64,000 nucleotides of DNA from Paenibacillus sp. URB8-2. Lineage in GTDB: Bacteria > Bacillota > Bacilli > Paenibacillales > Paenibacillaceae. A model generated the notes under the pieces. It was not told the origin of the DNA. It saw only the letters and a list, made by a program, of their open reading frames with translations, and made no database searches. Shown here piece by piece: positions 44,182-55,598 of this stretch. The stretch is taken from NCBI RefSeq assembly GCF_013393385.1, contig NZ_AP023239.1, positions 5,022,001-5,086,000 on the forward strand, given 5' to 3'. The number at the start of each line of letters is the position of its first letter. Within the stretch, counting starts at the first letter, position 1. The position numbers were made by a program, and so were the translations under genes.

Positions 44182-45903
44182 TTAGCGCAGGACAATCCGT
44201 TCGGAGAGCGAATCCCATTTCAGATTTTTGCCGGTCAACTGGCTGAAAGCGGACAGCGGGAGATACACGGTGCCGTTATCGTTATCTACCGTGAAAGACA
44301 CAGCCTTGCCGTTCAGAGTAGCTGTCAGAGCCGACATGTTGATATTCAGCGTGTTTTTGCCAAAAGCGACCTTCGAGACCGTTGATCCGCTGCTGTAAGT
44401 TCCTCCAAGGGCCTTAGTTAGAGCGGCGGCAGGATACAGCACTTCGTTCTCGCGGTTGATTTTAAATTTCGGATACATATATTTCGATTGAAGCTCGGCG
44501 GATCTCTTGTCGATATTGACCCCTACAATGGCAGCCGAAGCTCTGGCGATCTGGGTATTATCCACTTGGCCTTTCACTTTATTGGCGATTGGACCGTATG
44601 CCCATACTCCGACATCAACGGCGGAATGTCCGTGTCCGGACCAGCCAACGAGCAGTCTTTTGGAGATAACGGCATTATAGGCGCCCTCTTGTTTGTAAGA
44701 GGAACCGTCGCCTGCCAGAATTGCTTGAACCTCTTCGTCGGTCAGATCGTTGAATCCGGTATTTTCCGCCACAATGCTGCGGATTTCCTCTGGAGTCTTG
44801 GCCTCGGCGAGCTTACTTGCGATGGATTCCGAAGAATGCTTCTGTTTATCCCAAAGGTCGATATTAAGTTCATAGATATTGTCGCGGGATAAGGACAAGC
44901 CGCCCGTTTCATGGTCAGCGGTCACGACTACGGATGTATTGCCGTCTTTTTTGGCGAACTCAATCGCGGTCTTAAAGGCAGCGTCGAAATCAAGCGTCTC
45001 CTGCACGAGCGTCGAAAAGTCGTTGGCATGTCCGGCATGGTCGATCCGTCCGCCTTCAATCATCATGACAAAACCGTTCTTGTCCTTGGACAAAATCTTC
45101 AATGCGGACGACGTCATTGCCGCCAGGCTTGGAATTTCGGCTGTACGGTCCGGAGTATAGGCGACATGGGAGCTGCCGAACAGACCCAGCGCTTTGGTTG
45201 TCGAAGCAGGAAGAGCCTTCAGCGCGCTCGTGTTCTCGACAACGGTATACCCTTTCGCTTTGAAATCGGGCAAAATATTTTTATCCGTCCGCTTGCCTTT
45301 CTCATCCTTTGTCACAAAAAATTGCTTGCCCCCGCCGAACAGCACATCTACTCCGCTATCCAGATACTGGGAGGCAATTGCCGATTCGTTGTCGCGACTG
45401 CGGACATGCGACGCGTATACGGCTGGCGTAGCATGAGTGATCCGCGCGGTGGTCACAAGACCGGTCGCTTTGCCGCTGCTTTCAGCCGCTTCAATAACGG
45501 AAGCGAAAGGCTTAGAAACATCTTCATTCGATACGCTGATGCCTGCGTTGTATGTCTTATGGCCTGTGGCAAAAGCCGTTCCGGCGGATGCCGAGTCCGT
45601 TACGACCCCTGACACCACGGTGCCGCCGTCTTCGCCGCGGTCCGCATATGTCGTGGCTTGTCCTACATAATAAGGATCAAGATTGAGATGCTTGACTCCC
45701 TTTTTATACTGTTCGTAATAACGCGTCGCCGAGATTTGCGCGGGTCCCATGCCGTCGCCAATCAGGACGATCAGATTTTTCGAAGAGGTTTTTGCAGCCG
45801 ATGGTGCCTTGGAAGAACCTTGCGCCGCGTAGGCAAAGCTTCCTGCGGAAAGGATCAGGCAGGCTAAGCCGCCGATTGCAACCTTTTTCAAACCTTTGTT
45901 CAT
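44182..45903 (-). CDS. secreted alkaline phosphatase with C-terminal stalk domain
   Basis: A 573-residue PhoA-family phosphomonoesterase with a signal peptide (residues 1-27, cut after AYA). The metal-site IGDGMG (48-53), nucleophile region VTDSASAGTA (Ser104), EGGRIDHAGH and ADHETGG motifs bind two Zn and one Mg. The final 75 residues (LYPAAALTKALGG...VYLPLSAFSQLTGKNLKWD) match the copper amine oxidase N-terminal-like stalk domain common in Paenibacillus cell-surface proteins. The ATG at 45903 is preceded by GGGAGGG at about 11 bases. No Pho box could be read with confidence. Confidence 0.92.
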   Translation of the reverse strand: MNKGLKKVAIGGLACLILSAGSFAYAAQGSSKAPSAAKTSSKNLIVLIGDGMGPAQISATRYYEQYKKGVKHLNLDPYYVGQATTYADRGEDGGTVVSGVVTDSASAGTAFATGHKTYNAGISVSNEDVSKPFASVIEAAESSGKATGLVTTARITHATPAVYASHVRSRDNESAIASQYLDSGVDVLFGGGKQFFVTKDEKGKRTDKNILPDFKAKGYTVVENTSALKALPASTTKALGLFGSSHVAYTPDRTAEIPSLAAMTSSALKILSKDKNGFVMMIEGGRIDHAGHANDFSTLVQETLDFDAAFKTAIEFAKKDGNTSVVVTADHETGGLSLSRDNIYELNIDLWDKQKHSSESIASKLAEAKTPEEIRSIVAENTGFNDLTDEEVQAILAGDGSSYKQEGAYNAVISKRLLVGWSGHGHSAVDVGVWAYGPIANKVKGQVDNTQIARASAAIVGVNIDKRSAELQSKYMYPKFKINRENEVLYPAAALTKALGGTYSSGSTVSKVAFGKNTLNINMSALTATLNGKAVSFTVDNDNGTVYLPLSAFSQLTGKNLKWDSLSERIVLR

Positions 45904-46012
45904 ATTTTTATTTACCCTCCCAGTAGTAGTAGTCAAATATAGTCTAAGGGGGGAGTATTGTCTCCATGTAAAAATATAGGCCGACTTGGATTAAATATTG
46001 GCTGAACGCACT
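45904..46012 (-). other. upstream region of the alkaline phosphatase operon
   Basis: This 109-base stretch between copy d of the repeat and the phosphatase gene must hold its promoter. No convincing -35/-10 pair and no clear PhoP direct repeats could be identified by eye. The sequence is AT-rich with CTACTACTACT just before the ribosome binding site. Confidence 0.3.
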
Positions 46013-46104
46013 TAAGAAGAAACGGCTTCGCCGTCCTCTGGAAGAGGAAGGCATCCGTTTCTCGTAAAAATATCAGGTTAAGGATAAGCGCGAAGCTTAT
46101 ACTT
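46013..46104 (-). repeat. dispersed repeat, copy d (left part, interrupted by IS110)
   Basis: Starts AAGAAGAAACGGCTTCG, continues GGCATCCGTTTCTCG and AAAAATATCAGG, then ATAAGCGCGAAGCTTATAC. The expected CTTATATTTC tail is not here but appears at 47584, beyond the IS110 element. The insertion therefore split one copy. Confidence 0.7.
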
Positions 46105-46191
46105 TCTGCCCTGAAAATAAAGTCGCTCCAGAACACTAAAAGTGTGCATACGAAAACAAACCCCAGATTGTATATTTTTTAAAATCGGCTG

Positions 46192-47344
46192 TCAGGCCGT
46201 TTGTTCCGTCAGATTCACTTGGTATCCTAAGGATTCTAATCGTTTTATGGAACGGTTCATCACCATGTCGCGGTTTCGTTGATCGAAATAATCAAATCCT
46301 AGTTCTTTATATTCTTGCTTTCGCGTTAACAAGATATAAACGATCGTCAGGATGCTATGTCCGACAGCCACTGCTGCCCTGTTTTTTCCTCGCCTGCCTG
46401 CGATCCGGTGATATTGGGCCGACAGGTAGGTATTCTTTTTTCGTCCCGCGGCTCGTGCCGCTTCCACCAGCGCACTTCGCAGTTTTTTGTTCCCTTTTCG
46501 GGTCTTCGCTGACCGCTTTTTCCCGGCACTTTCATCGTGACCTGGAGTCATTCCTGCCCAGGAACATAAATGTCCCGGACTTGGAAACCGTGTCATGTCG
46601 GTCCCGATTTCCGCCAGAATTTGTTCGGCGTTCCACTTCTTCATCCAGTTCGGTGATTAACTCGTTCAATTGGTCGATATGCGACAGCTGTTTTTCCAGC
46701 ATGAGCAGCTGATGCGGCCCCAAGCTACCTTCAAGCGCCAGTTTTAATTGCTCTTTCTTGGCCTTCAGCTTCTTTTGCGCGAAGTCAGCCAGGATCGAGG
46801 GATCACTTTCTCCCTGAATCATCGCTTCCAGCATGTTCCGTCCAGATACGCCCAGCACATTGGAGGCCACCGACGAGAGTTTGATATTTCCGCCTTCCAG
46901 CACCTTTTGCAGTCGGTTTACTTCCCGGGCTCGTTCTTCGATGATGCTTCGCCGGTAGCGAATAATTTCCCGAAGCTCTCGCTGCTCCCGATCGGGAATA
47001 TAGCTCCCTTGCACCAGTCCATGCCGGAGTAGCTTGGCAATCCATTCCGCATCCTTTACATCCGTTTTTCGCCCAGGCACCGCTTTGATATGCTGAGCGT
47101 TCACGACGACCGGCTTGACGTCTTCCAGTTCAAGCAGGTTATAAATCAGTTTCCAGTAATCCCCGGTACTCTCCATCGCGACATGGCTGCACCGCTCGCT
47201 TTTGATCCAATCCACCAGATCGACCAGTCGTCTGGTCAGGGTTTCAAAACTTCGAATCTCCTTTCCTTTCGGGGTGATGATACATGCGGTGATGCTTTTC
47301 TTGTGCACATCCAATCCACAGCAACGTTCAATCAGGATTTCCAT
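46192..47344 (-). pseudogene. IS110-family transposase, internally deleted and frameshifted
   Basis: The 5' part, starting MEILIERCCGLDVHKKSI at 47344, carries the DEDD domain (LDVHKK, MESTGDYW, TDVKDAEWIA). The 3' part, in another frame, carries the Transposase_20 domain (EQILAEIGTDMTRFPSPGHLCSWAGMTPG, KTRKGNKKLRSALVEAA). The frames meet at about 46620-46640. The helix-hairpin-helix GIG-type segment usually found there is missing, and the junction GCCGAACA fits a deletion between short direct repeats. The protein is probably inactive unless supplied by another copy. Confidence 0.82.
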
Positions 47345-47575
47345 GCTTTGCTTCTCCTGCCTGCTGGCGTTAATTAAGGCTGGTGCAAAGACCAATGCTA
47401 AGGTTATTCTGCCCTGCGTGCTTCCCCAAGGGGAGCAACAATCTGTGATGCACCGGGTCGTTGGGGTCCGTCTGATATCCGGGTTCGTGACACCAAGAAA
47501 GTACGACCTACCTTCGCCAGCCCAGTAACCAGTATCGCCCATATTTTCATTATTCAGTGGTGCCGCGTTAGCGGC
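47345..47575 (-). ncRNA. putative bridge RNA region of the IS110 element
   Basis: The transposase is preceded by about 230 noncoding bases. Hairpins are visible on the minus strand: TGCCGC-TAAC-GCGGCA near the element end and GCTCCCC-TT-GGGGAAGC nearer the gene. In IS110/IS621 a bridge RNA encoded at this end pairs with target and donor DNA. The guide loops were not identified by hand, so this is an inference from position and structure. Confidence 0.45.
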
Positions 47576-47583
47576 ATGGGAGT

Positions 47584-47599
47584 CTTATATTTCAAAAAA
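47584..47599 (-). repeat. dispersed repeat, tail of the copy split by IS110 (copy e)
   Basis: CTTATATTTCAAAAAA matches the tail of copy c at 41073-41089. It continues without a gap into the ligA terminator, in the same arrangement as copy c and the terminator at 41089. Confidence 0.65.
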
Positions 47600-47632
47600 G
47601 ACCCGTTCGAAGGAAGCCCCTTCGAACGGGTC
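47600..47632. terminator. terminator after ligA
   Basis: GACCCGTTCGAAGG and CCTTCGAACGGGTC form a 14-bp stem; six T follow on the minus strand. It lies about 150 bases after the ligA stop. On the plus strand only TTTAAC follows. Confidence 0.88.
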
Positions 47633-47782
47633 TTTAACATTCTATAGATCGTTACTGCCAGCAAGGCAGCGATAACCAGCCTTAAGAAACGGTGGTAATC
47701 CGCATGGCATGCTACCGAAATATCAGGCAGCATATCTTTAGTCTTCGCCTAAGTCCTGCAACGCGGGATGGCCCCCTGCACT

Positions 47783-49843
<2,061 letters not shown>

Positions 49844-49934
49844 TTATTCCTCAGCCTAATCCAAAAGCCGGTTCCTAAACCCCAGGCCGATGGCTCGCTC
49901 CAAGTCGGAGCTTGCCATCTACAGCCGAAATCTC

Positions 49935-52295
49935 TTACTCCACCTTAGTGATCGGCGCAAATCCTGCGAGCAGCCGTTTCACGCCCACCGGCGCCGGGAA
50001 GGCGATCTGCAGCTCCATATCGTTGCCGCTGCCTTTCACGGCGACAATGGTGCCAACGCCCCATTTGCCGTGCGAGACCTTGTCGCCCGCCTTGAAATCG
50101 GCGGACGCTCCTCCTCCAGCCGGGCGGGCCGCAGCTCCGCCTGAGGTCACGGTCACGCGGCTGCGGCCCGCCGCCGCGGACGCCGAAGCGCCGCCGTAGC
50201 CTGCAGCGGCGCCCGGCGATGAAGCCGCGGCCGCTCCGCTCCGGCCGCCGCCGAAATTGCCGCGGCCGCCTGCGCCGAAGCCGCGGCCGCCGTAGGCTCC
50301 GCCTACATCGCCGCCCCGGCGGAAACGGTCGGCGTTCATGACGGTGTCTTCCTTGAGTTCCTCAGGAATCTCGTCCAGAAAGCGGGACGGCGGGTTGGCC
50401 GTCGTCCGCCCGAACAGCGTGCGCATCCGCGCGCAGGAGAGGAATAGCTGCTTCTCGGCCCGGGTAATGCCCACATACGCCAGCCGCCGCTCTTCTTCCA
50501 GCTCATCATTGTCCTGGAAGGCGCGGCTGTGCGGGAACACCCCTTCCTCCATCCCGACGATGAACACGACCGGAAATTCCAGCCCCTTCGCGCTGTGCAT
50601 CGTCATCAGCACGACGGCGTCGCTGCGGTCTTCTTCCGTATCGTTCATGCTGTCGATGTCGGCGATCAGAGCCAGATCGGTCAGAAAGGAAACGAGCGAC
50701 TTATCGTCGTTATTCTTCTCAAATTCCATCGTCACCGATAGGAATTCGTCGATATTCTCCAGGCGGGAGCGAGATTCAATCGTGTTCTCCTTCTGCATCT
50801 CCAGCTTGTACTGCGACATTTCCAGCACCTTCTCCGTCAGCTCGGTCACCGACAGGAATTCCACCATCCGGTGGAGCGCCAGAATCATGTCGTAGAACTC
50901 TACAAGCCCGTTCCGGGTCCGTCCGGCGAAGCCCAGGTCGTCCACCGTCTCCAGCACCCGGAAGATGGAGATGCCTCGGGATGCCGCCGCGTCGGCAAGC
51001 TTGGACACTGTTGTATCTCCGAGTCCTCTTTTGGGAACATTGATGACCCGGGTCAGGCTGATATCGTCATCGGGATTGGACAGCAGCCGCAGATAAGCCA
51101 GCAGGTCCTTGATTTCTTTGCGGTCGTAGAACTTGATGCCCCCGACAATCTGGTATGGAATATCCGATTTAATGAGAATTTCCTCTATGACCCGCGACTG
51201 GGCGTTGGTTCGGTACAGAATAGCATGATTTTGGTATGAATTTCCTTTTTTAACATTTTTGCTGATTTCTCCGGATACAAAATAACCCTCGTCATGCTCG
51301 GAGTCGGCCCGGTACACCTTGATCTTCGGACCTTCCTCCGAATCCGTCCACAGCTTCTTCGGCTTGCGTCCGGTATTCAGCGCGATAACGCCGTTCGCGG
51401 CGTTCAGAATATTCGAAGTTGAACGGTAGTTCTGCTCCAGTAAAATAACTTTGGCTTCCGGATAGTCTTCCTCGAAGTTGAGAATGTTGCTGATGTCGGC
51501 TCCGCGCCAGCGGTAGATCGACTGGTCGCTGTCGCCGACGACGCAAATATTGTGATGGCCATCGGCCAGCATGCGGCAGAGCATGTACTGCGCCCGGTTC
51601 GTATCCTGATACTCGTCCACATGGATGTACTTGAATTTCCGCTGGTAGAAATCCAGCACCTCGGGCACTTCCTTGAACAGCTGGATCGTCGTCATGATCA
51701 GATCGTCGAAATCCAGCGAGTTGTTGCTTTTGAGCCTTTTTTGGTACATCGTATATATTTTGGCAACGAGGCCTTCAAAATAATCCCCGATCTTCATCTC
51801 ATACTGCGCAGGCGTTACCAGTTCGTTCTTGGCCGTGCTGATCATCGACTGCACCGCCTTCGGCTCGAATTTCTTCGTGTCGATATTCAGTTCCTTCATG
51901 CAGCCGCGGATAACGGAGAGCTGGTCCGTGGAATCCAGAATCGAAAAATTGGACGTAAACCCGATCCGCTCAATATCCTTCCTCAATATCCGGACGCACA
52001 TGGAGTGGAACGTCGATACCCATATATCGCGGCCTTCCGGGCCTACAAGCTTGGACACCCGTTCCTGCATTTCCCTTGCCGCCTTGTTCGTGAATGTAAT
52101 GGCAAGAATCGCCCAAGGCGGAGCCTTGCGATTAGCGATCAGCCAGGCGATGCGGTGGGTCAGCACCCTTGTCTTGCCGCTTCCCGCTCCGGCCATAATG
52201 AGCAGCGGACCATCGGTCGCCTCGACCGCCTGGCGCTGGGGAGGATTGAGCCGGCTTACGGCTTCTTGTATGTTAACGGATTGCATGTAGGACAT
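49935..52295 (-). CDS. pcrA: ATP-dependent DNA helicase PcrA
   Basis: A 786-residue UvrD/PcrA superfamily 1 helicase. Walker [12 protein letters not shown], motif [13 protein letters not shown], motif [17 protein letters not shown], motif IV LEQNYRS, motif [12 protein letters not shown] and motif [11 protein letters not shown] are intact. The C-terminus has an unusually Gly/Ala/Ser-rich linker of about 75 residues before the Tudor-like RNA polymerase-binding domain ([16 protein letters not shown]). The start at 52295 (MSYMQSVN) fits the B. subtilis start; 52286 is also possible. It lies 58 bases after pcrB. Confidence 0.95.
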   Translation of the reverse strand: MSYMQSVNIQEAVSRLNPPQRQAVEATDGPLLIMAGAGSGKTRVLTHRIAWLIANRKAPPWAILAITFTNKAAREMQERVSKLVGPEGRDIWVSTFHSMCVRILRKDIERIGFTSNFSILDSTDQLSVIRGCMKELNIDTKKFEPKAVQSMISTAKNELVTPAQYEMKIGDYFEGLVAKIYTMYQKRLKSNNSLDFDDLIMTTIQLFKEVPEVLDFYQRKFKYIHVDEYQDTNRAQYMLCRMLADGHHNICVVGDSDQSIYRWRGADISNILNFEEDYPEAKVILLEQNYRSTSNILNAANGVIALNTGRKPKKLWTDSEEGPKIKVYRADSEHDEGYFVSGEISKNVKKGNSYQNHAILYRTNAQSRVIEEILIKSDIPYQIVGGIKFYDRKEIKDLLAYLRLLSNPDDDISLTRVINVPKRGLGDTTVSKLADAAASRGISIFRVLETVDDLGFAGRTRNGLVEFYDMILALHRMVEFLSVTELTEKVLEMSQYKLEMQKENTIESRSRLENIDEFLSVTMEFEKNNDDKSLVSFLTDLALIADIDSMNDTEEDRSDAVVLMTMHSAKGLEFPVVFIVGMEEGVFPHSRAFQDNDELEEERRLAYVGITRAEKQLFLSCARMRTLFGRTTANPPSRFLDEIPEELKEDTVMNADRFRRGGDVGGAYGGRGFGAGGRGNFGGGRSGAAAASSPGAAAGYGGASASAAAGRSRVTVTSGGAAARPAGGGASADFKAGDKVSHGKWGVGTIVAVKGSGNDMELQIAFPAPVGVKRLLAGFAPITKVE

Positions 52296-52353
52296 GCCCC
52301 TTTCCAAGCTTAAATCGCTTATTTCATGAGTAGCTCTATATAGAACTACTATA

Positions 52354-53070
52354 TCATTCGCTAGATGGCGGCGTCTGCTTAACCGCGTTGACCGTCGACA
52401 GCGCCCGCCCGATATCACTATAAATAATGTTACCCACGACAACCGTATCGGCCAGAGAAGCCGCAAGCTTCGCCTCTTCTTGTCCGGCAACTCCTCCGCC
52501 GTAGAAAAGACGGGCACGGCCTACGGCTTCGCGCACGGCTTTCATTGTCTCCACATCTCCAAAGCTGCCGCTGTATTCCAGATAGACGATAGGCAGAGTC
52601 ATAAGCTTGTCCGCAATATGCGCACAGGCAGCCGCTCCGTCCGCCGACAGCCCCGTATCCGCACCGGTCAGGCGGGCCACGGCGGAATTTCCGTTCAGCA
52701 CAATATAACCCTCGGTCAACAGCAGCTCCCAGGGGATAAAATCACCGTATCGCTCGACGGCTCTTCGATGGTGGCCGATAATCCATGCCGAATCGGGAGT
52801 ATTCAGCACCATGGGAATCATATAGGCGTCAAAGCCGGGCACGACAGCGGATAGATCAGACACTTCCTGAGCGCACGTCACACCGTAACCCTGTATTCTG
52901 GACATGAGACGGGCGGTATTAACATAGGTGATGCCTGTAGACCCGCCCACCAAAATGGCATCCGTACCAGACTGGCAGACTGCCCTCAGCTCTTCTTCAC
53001 CGATATCGCGGTCCGGGTCCAGCTTGAACACATGACGCCAGTTCTCAATCATTTGTCGCACCACAGTCAT
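52354..53070 (-). CDS. pcrB: heptaprenylglyceryl phosphate synthase
   Basis: A 238-residue TIM-barrel enzyme of the PcrB/GGGPS family, linking a C35 isoprenyl diphosphate to glycerol-1-phosphate in Bacillales. Typical segments are [44 protein letters not shown] and LFYGGGV (phosphate-binding loop). First gene of pcrB-pcrA-ligA. GGATGGAAG precedes ATG. Confidence 0.92.
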   Translation of the reverse strand: MTVVRQMIENWRHVFKLDPDRDIGEEELRAVCQSGTDAILVGGSTGITYVNTARLMSRIQGYGVTCAQEVSDLSAVVPGFDAYMIPMVLNTPDSAWIIGHHRRAVERYGDFIPWELLLTEGYIVLNGNSAVARLTGADTGLSADGAAACAHIADKLMTLPIVYLEYSGSFGDVETMKAVREAVGRARLFYGGGVAGQEEAKLAASLADTVVVGNIIYSDIGRALSTVNAVKQTPPSSE

Positions 53071-53094
53071 GATCTTCCATCCTTATTCGGTTTA

Positions 53095-53128
53095 ATAAGC
53101 ATCAAGCTTATACTTCTTATATGTTAAA
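53095..53128 (-). repeat. dispersed repeat, partial copy f
   Basis: ATCAAGCTTATACTTCTTATATG resembles the 3' part of the fuller copies (GCTTATA followed by CTTATATTT). The AAGAAACG half is missing. It lies between pcrB and the downstream glycerophosphodiesterase gene. Confidence 0.4.
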
Positions 53129-53217
53129 ATAGCCGGCTGGACGTGTCAATTAAATACGAACATTTTTTCGCCTTTTCCGTCAATCCCTCCGGCTTCCCAA
53201 CGACTACAGTCTTATGC

Positions 53218-54099
53218 CTATTGCCGCCACAAAGACTGCCATAGTCCCCCCGACGTCTTCACCTCGTTTTCGGAGACAAAATCGGTGTAAAATCCGTCCA
53301 CCCCCAAACGGTCCAGCCTGCGAATTTCCCTCATATCATTGACAGTGTGGACGTACACGCGCACGCCGGCGTCCTTTAGCCTGCTTACAAACCCGGCATT
53401 TGCGCGGCTGACAGGCATCGTGATATCGACACCCGTTTCTTTGGCAAATCCGATGACCTGCTCATCGGTGTCTTGAGATTCATACAAGGTATAGATCACA
53501 TGCGGAAAAGCATAAATCCTGTTCAGTTGTTCCAGCATCGGGCGGTTGTAAATCTGCGGAATAATCCGGCTGAGCAGCGCAGGATTGCGCTCCCGGGTCG
53601 CTTCCACCAGCATTTCAAATTCCTTCCCGAACGTCCCGCCGGATTTCTTGATGTCTGTCACAAGGTAAGCATCCGGATAATGCTGCAGCAGATCAAGAAC
53701 GGTATCCCAATCCATCGGAGAGTAGATATCCAGGATCGGCGTGTTCATAAAATCATCGTAGCTGAGAGCTTTCCCCTGCTTGTCCGCAGGCAGAACGTCC
53801 AGTTGTCCTAGCTCCTTGCTCATATTTTTCGTCCACTCATGCCTGGCCACCAGCCTGCCGTCGCTCGTTATGAGCAGATCAGTCTCGAACAGCCTCGTGC
53901 CTTCTTCATAATTGGCGACAAAAGCTTCGAAGACGTTGGTATACTTATGACCGTTTACACTCCCCATCGCATGGGCGACAACCCGGTAAGCGGCCAGTCC
54001 CGTTCCGGACTCATCTTCATCATTACGAGAATTCACCAGCAATAAGATTAAAGCCATCGAGAACAGAATCGCAAACGACAATACTGTTTTTTTCTTCAT
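53218..54099 (-). CDS. glycerophosphodiester phosphodiesterase-family protein
   Basis: A 293-residue protein with a signal or anchor helix (residues 4-22) and a GDPD-like TIM barrel: VVAHAMGSVNGHKYTNVFEAF replaces the usual AHRG...ENT motif, then FETDLLITSDGRLVARHEW gives the E-x-D and HD positions. The second catalytic-type His is present; the altered first motif (HAMGS for HRG) suggests a divergent enzyme or phosphatidylinositol-phospholipase-like subgroup. It acts outside the cell. The start at 54099 gives MKKKTVL and follows AAAGGAA; a frame opening at 54192 runs across a terminator. Confidence 0.8.
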   Translation of the reverse strand: MKKKTVLSFAILFSMALILLLVNSRNDEDESGTGLAAYRVVAHAMGSVNGHKYTNVFEAFVANYEEGTRLFETDLLITSDGRLVARHEWTKNMSKELGQLDVLPADKQGKALSYDDFMNTPILDIYSPMDWDTVLDLLQHYPDAYLVTDIKKSGGTFGKEFEMLVEATRERNPALLSRIIPQIYNRPMLEQLNRIYAFPHVIYTLYESQDTDEQVIGFAKETGVDITMPVSRANAGFVSRLKDAGVRVYVHTVNDMREIRRLDRLGVDGFYTDFVSENEVKTSGGLWQSLWRQ

Positions 54100-54136
54100 A
54101 TGCAGGATTCCTTTGGAAATAGTCTGTAAAAAACAA

Positions 54137-54171
54137 TTCCCCGCCCCGCCTTCAAGCGGCGGAGCGGGGAA
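54137..54171 (-). terminator. terminator after the sugar transferase
   Basis: TTCCCCGC-T-CCGCC and GGCGG-G-GCGGGGAA pair across loop GCTTGAA, followed by TTGTTTTTT on the minus strand. Confidence 0.88.
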
Positions 54172-54191
54172 ACGGATGTATGATGACCTCA

Positions 54192-55598
54192 TTAATAAGC
54201 GTTCTTATTGATAAAACCGTTGCGGATCGTTTTGAAAATAATCCGGATATCGAACAGCAGCGACCAGTTCTCGATATAGAAAATATCGTGCTTGATCCGG
54301 TCCTCAATCGAGGTATCGCCCCGCAGACCGTTGCTCTGCGCCCAGCCGGTAATTCCGGGACGCACATGGTGCTTGACCATGTACTTCGGAATTTCTCCTT
54401 TAAACTGCTCCACATAGTAGGGGCGTTCCGGCCGCGGACCGACTACGCTCATGTGGCCCATCAACACGTTGAAGAACTGTGGAAGCTCATCCAGACTCGT
54501 TTTGCGGATAAATGTCCCGAACCGGGTTCTCCGCGGATCTTGCTCCGTGCTCCAGCCCGTGTCCTCCTCGCCGTCACGCTGCATTTTCATCGAGCGGAAT
54601 TTATACATCGTGAACGTGCGGCGGTTGAGACCCACCCGCTCCTGCCGAAAAATCACCGGCCCCGGTGAAGTCAGCTTCACTCCAAGCGCCACAATCAGCA
54701 AAATCGGACTCATTACCACAATGGCGAACAGCGAAAATATAATATCGAACAGCCTCTTGGCCATCCGGTTGGCCGTCATGTCCAGCGGAATATCGCGCAC
54801 ATTAATCATCGGCATTCCGGCAAAATTATCGAAGTACGGACGCGCAGGCAGGTAGTCGAAGAAATCCGGGATGATCAGCGTTCGGACCCCTGCCCGTTCG
54901 CAGGTCGCGATAATCGTGGAAAACTTGTGGTGCGCATCCAGCGGCAGAGCGAGAACCACCTCATCGATCAGCATCGTCTCAAGCACCTTCGGCAGCTCGT
55001 CAAGCTTGCCGAGAATCGGCTTATAGCGCTTGGACTCCAGCGTGTCCCATGCTTGGTAATCGTCCAGAAAACCGATAATCTCATAACCGAGCTCGGGGTA
55101 ATTCCCGAGATTGTCGTAAATTCTTCTGCCCAGCGTGCCCGCCCCGAGAATGAGCACAAATTGACGGTTCAGCCCTTTTTCCCGGAAAGACTTCAGCATC
55201 TTCTTCAGTACATACCGGTACAGCATGGTCGAGAGCATAATAATGCCGATATAAATGGACAAGTATTGGCGGGAAATATCGATTTCTCTCACAAAATACA
55301 TCAGGCCGAGCAGGATGAAGATGCCCATCACATGCACCTGGAAAATCTTCAGGAACTCATCGGCAAACCGCTTCTTCCGTTTGGGCATATACAGCGTAAG
55401 CAGGATACCGAGCAGAACGGCGATTCCTCCATAAATTAAGCTCCAGTACGCATACGATTCTACCGTCATATGATTCTCGTAAGGCATCCAGTCACTCTTG
55501 AACTTCAACCACCAGGATAGCAGAAAAGCAGCCTGAATGATAATGAAGTCGGCGACCATATAAAGCTGCGTCAAAAACCGCTGATTGCGGCGAATCAT
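54192..55598 (-). CDS. undecaprenyl-phosphate sugar phosphotransferase
   Basis: A 468-residue polyprenyl-phosphate hexose-1-phosphate transferase of the WcaJ/WbaP type. Five membrane segments (four before residue 120), a Rossmann-like CoA-binding-type region (LILGAGTLGRRIYDNLG) and the C-terminal bacterial sugar transferase domain (KRLFDIIFSLFAIVV, RQERVGLNRRTFTMYKFRSM, TSLDELPQFFNVLMGHMSVVGPRPERP). It starts exopolysaccharide or cell-wall glycan repeat units on the lipid carrier. Its ATG overlaps the stop of the glycosyltransferase gene (ATGA). Confidence 0.9.
   Translation of the reverse strand: MIRRNQRFLTQLYMVADFIIIQAAFLLSWWLKFKSDWMPYENHMTVESYAYWSLIYGGIAVLLGILLTLYMPKRKKRFADEFLKIFQVHVMGIFILLGLMYFVREIDISRQYLSIYIGIIMLSTMLYRYVLKKMLKSFREKGLNRQFVLILGAGTLGRRIYDNLGNYPELGYEIIGFLDDYQAWDTLESKRYKPILGKLDELPKVLETMLIDEVVLALPLDAHHKFSTIIATCERAGVRTLIIPDFFDYLPARPYFDNFAGMPMINVRDIPLDMTANRMAKRLFDIIFSLFAIVVMSPILLIVALGVKLTSPGPVIFRQERVGLNRRTFTMYKFRSMKMQRDGEEDTGWSTEQDPRRTRFGTFIRKTSLDELPQFFNVLMGHMSVVGPRPERPYYVEQFKGEIPKYMVKHHVRPGITGWAQSNGLRGDTSIEDRIKHDIFYIENWSLLFDIRIIFKTIRNGFINKNAY

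Larger units (their letters stand above)
46102..47583 (-). mobile_element. IS110-family insertion sequence inside the dispersed repeat
   Basis: About 1.48 kb between the two halves of a repeat copy. No long terminal inverted repeats are seen, as expected for IS110. The transposase ends 90 bases from one end. The other end holds about 240 noncoding bases with several hairpins, the layout of IS110 elements that carry a bridge RNA. The two junctions share a CTT (46102-46104 and 47584-47586), a plausible core, so the exact edges are uncertain by about three bases. Confidence 0.75.

Noticed and set aside
45904..46012. PhoP-binding box before the alkaline phosphatase
   Set aside because: No TTAACA-type direct repeats with proper spacing could be confirmed by eye.
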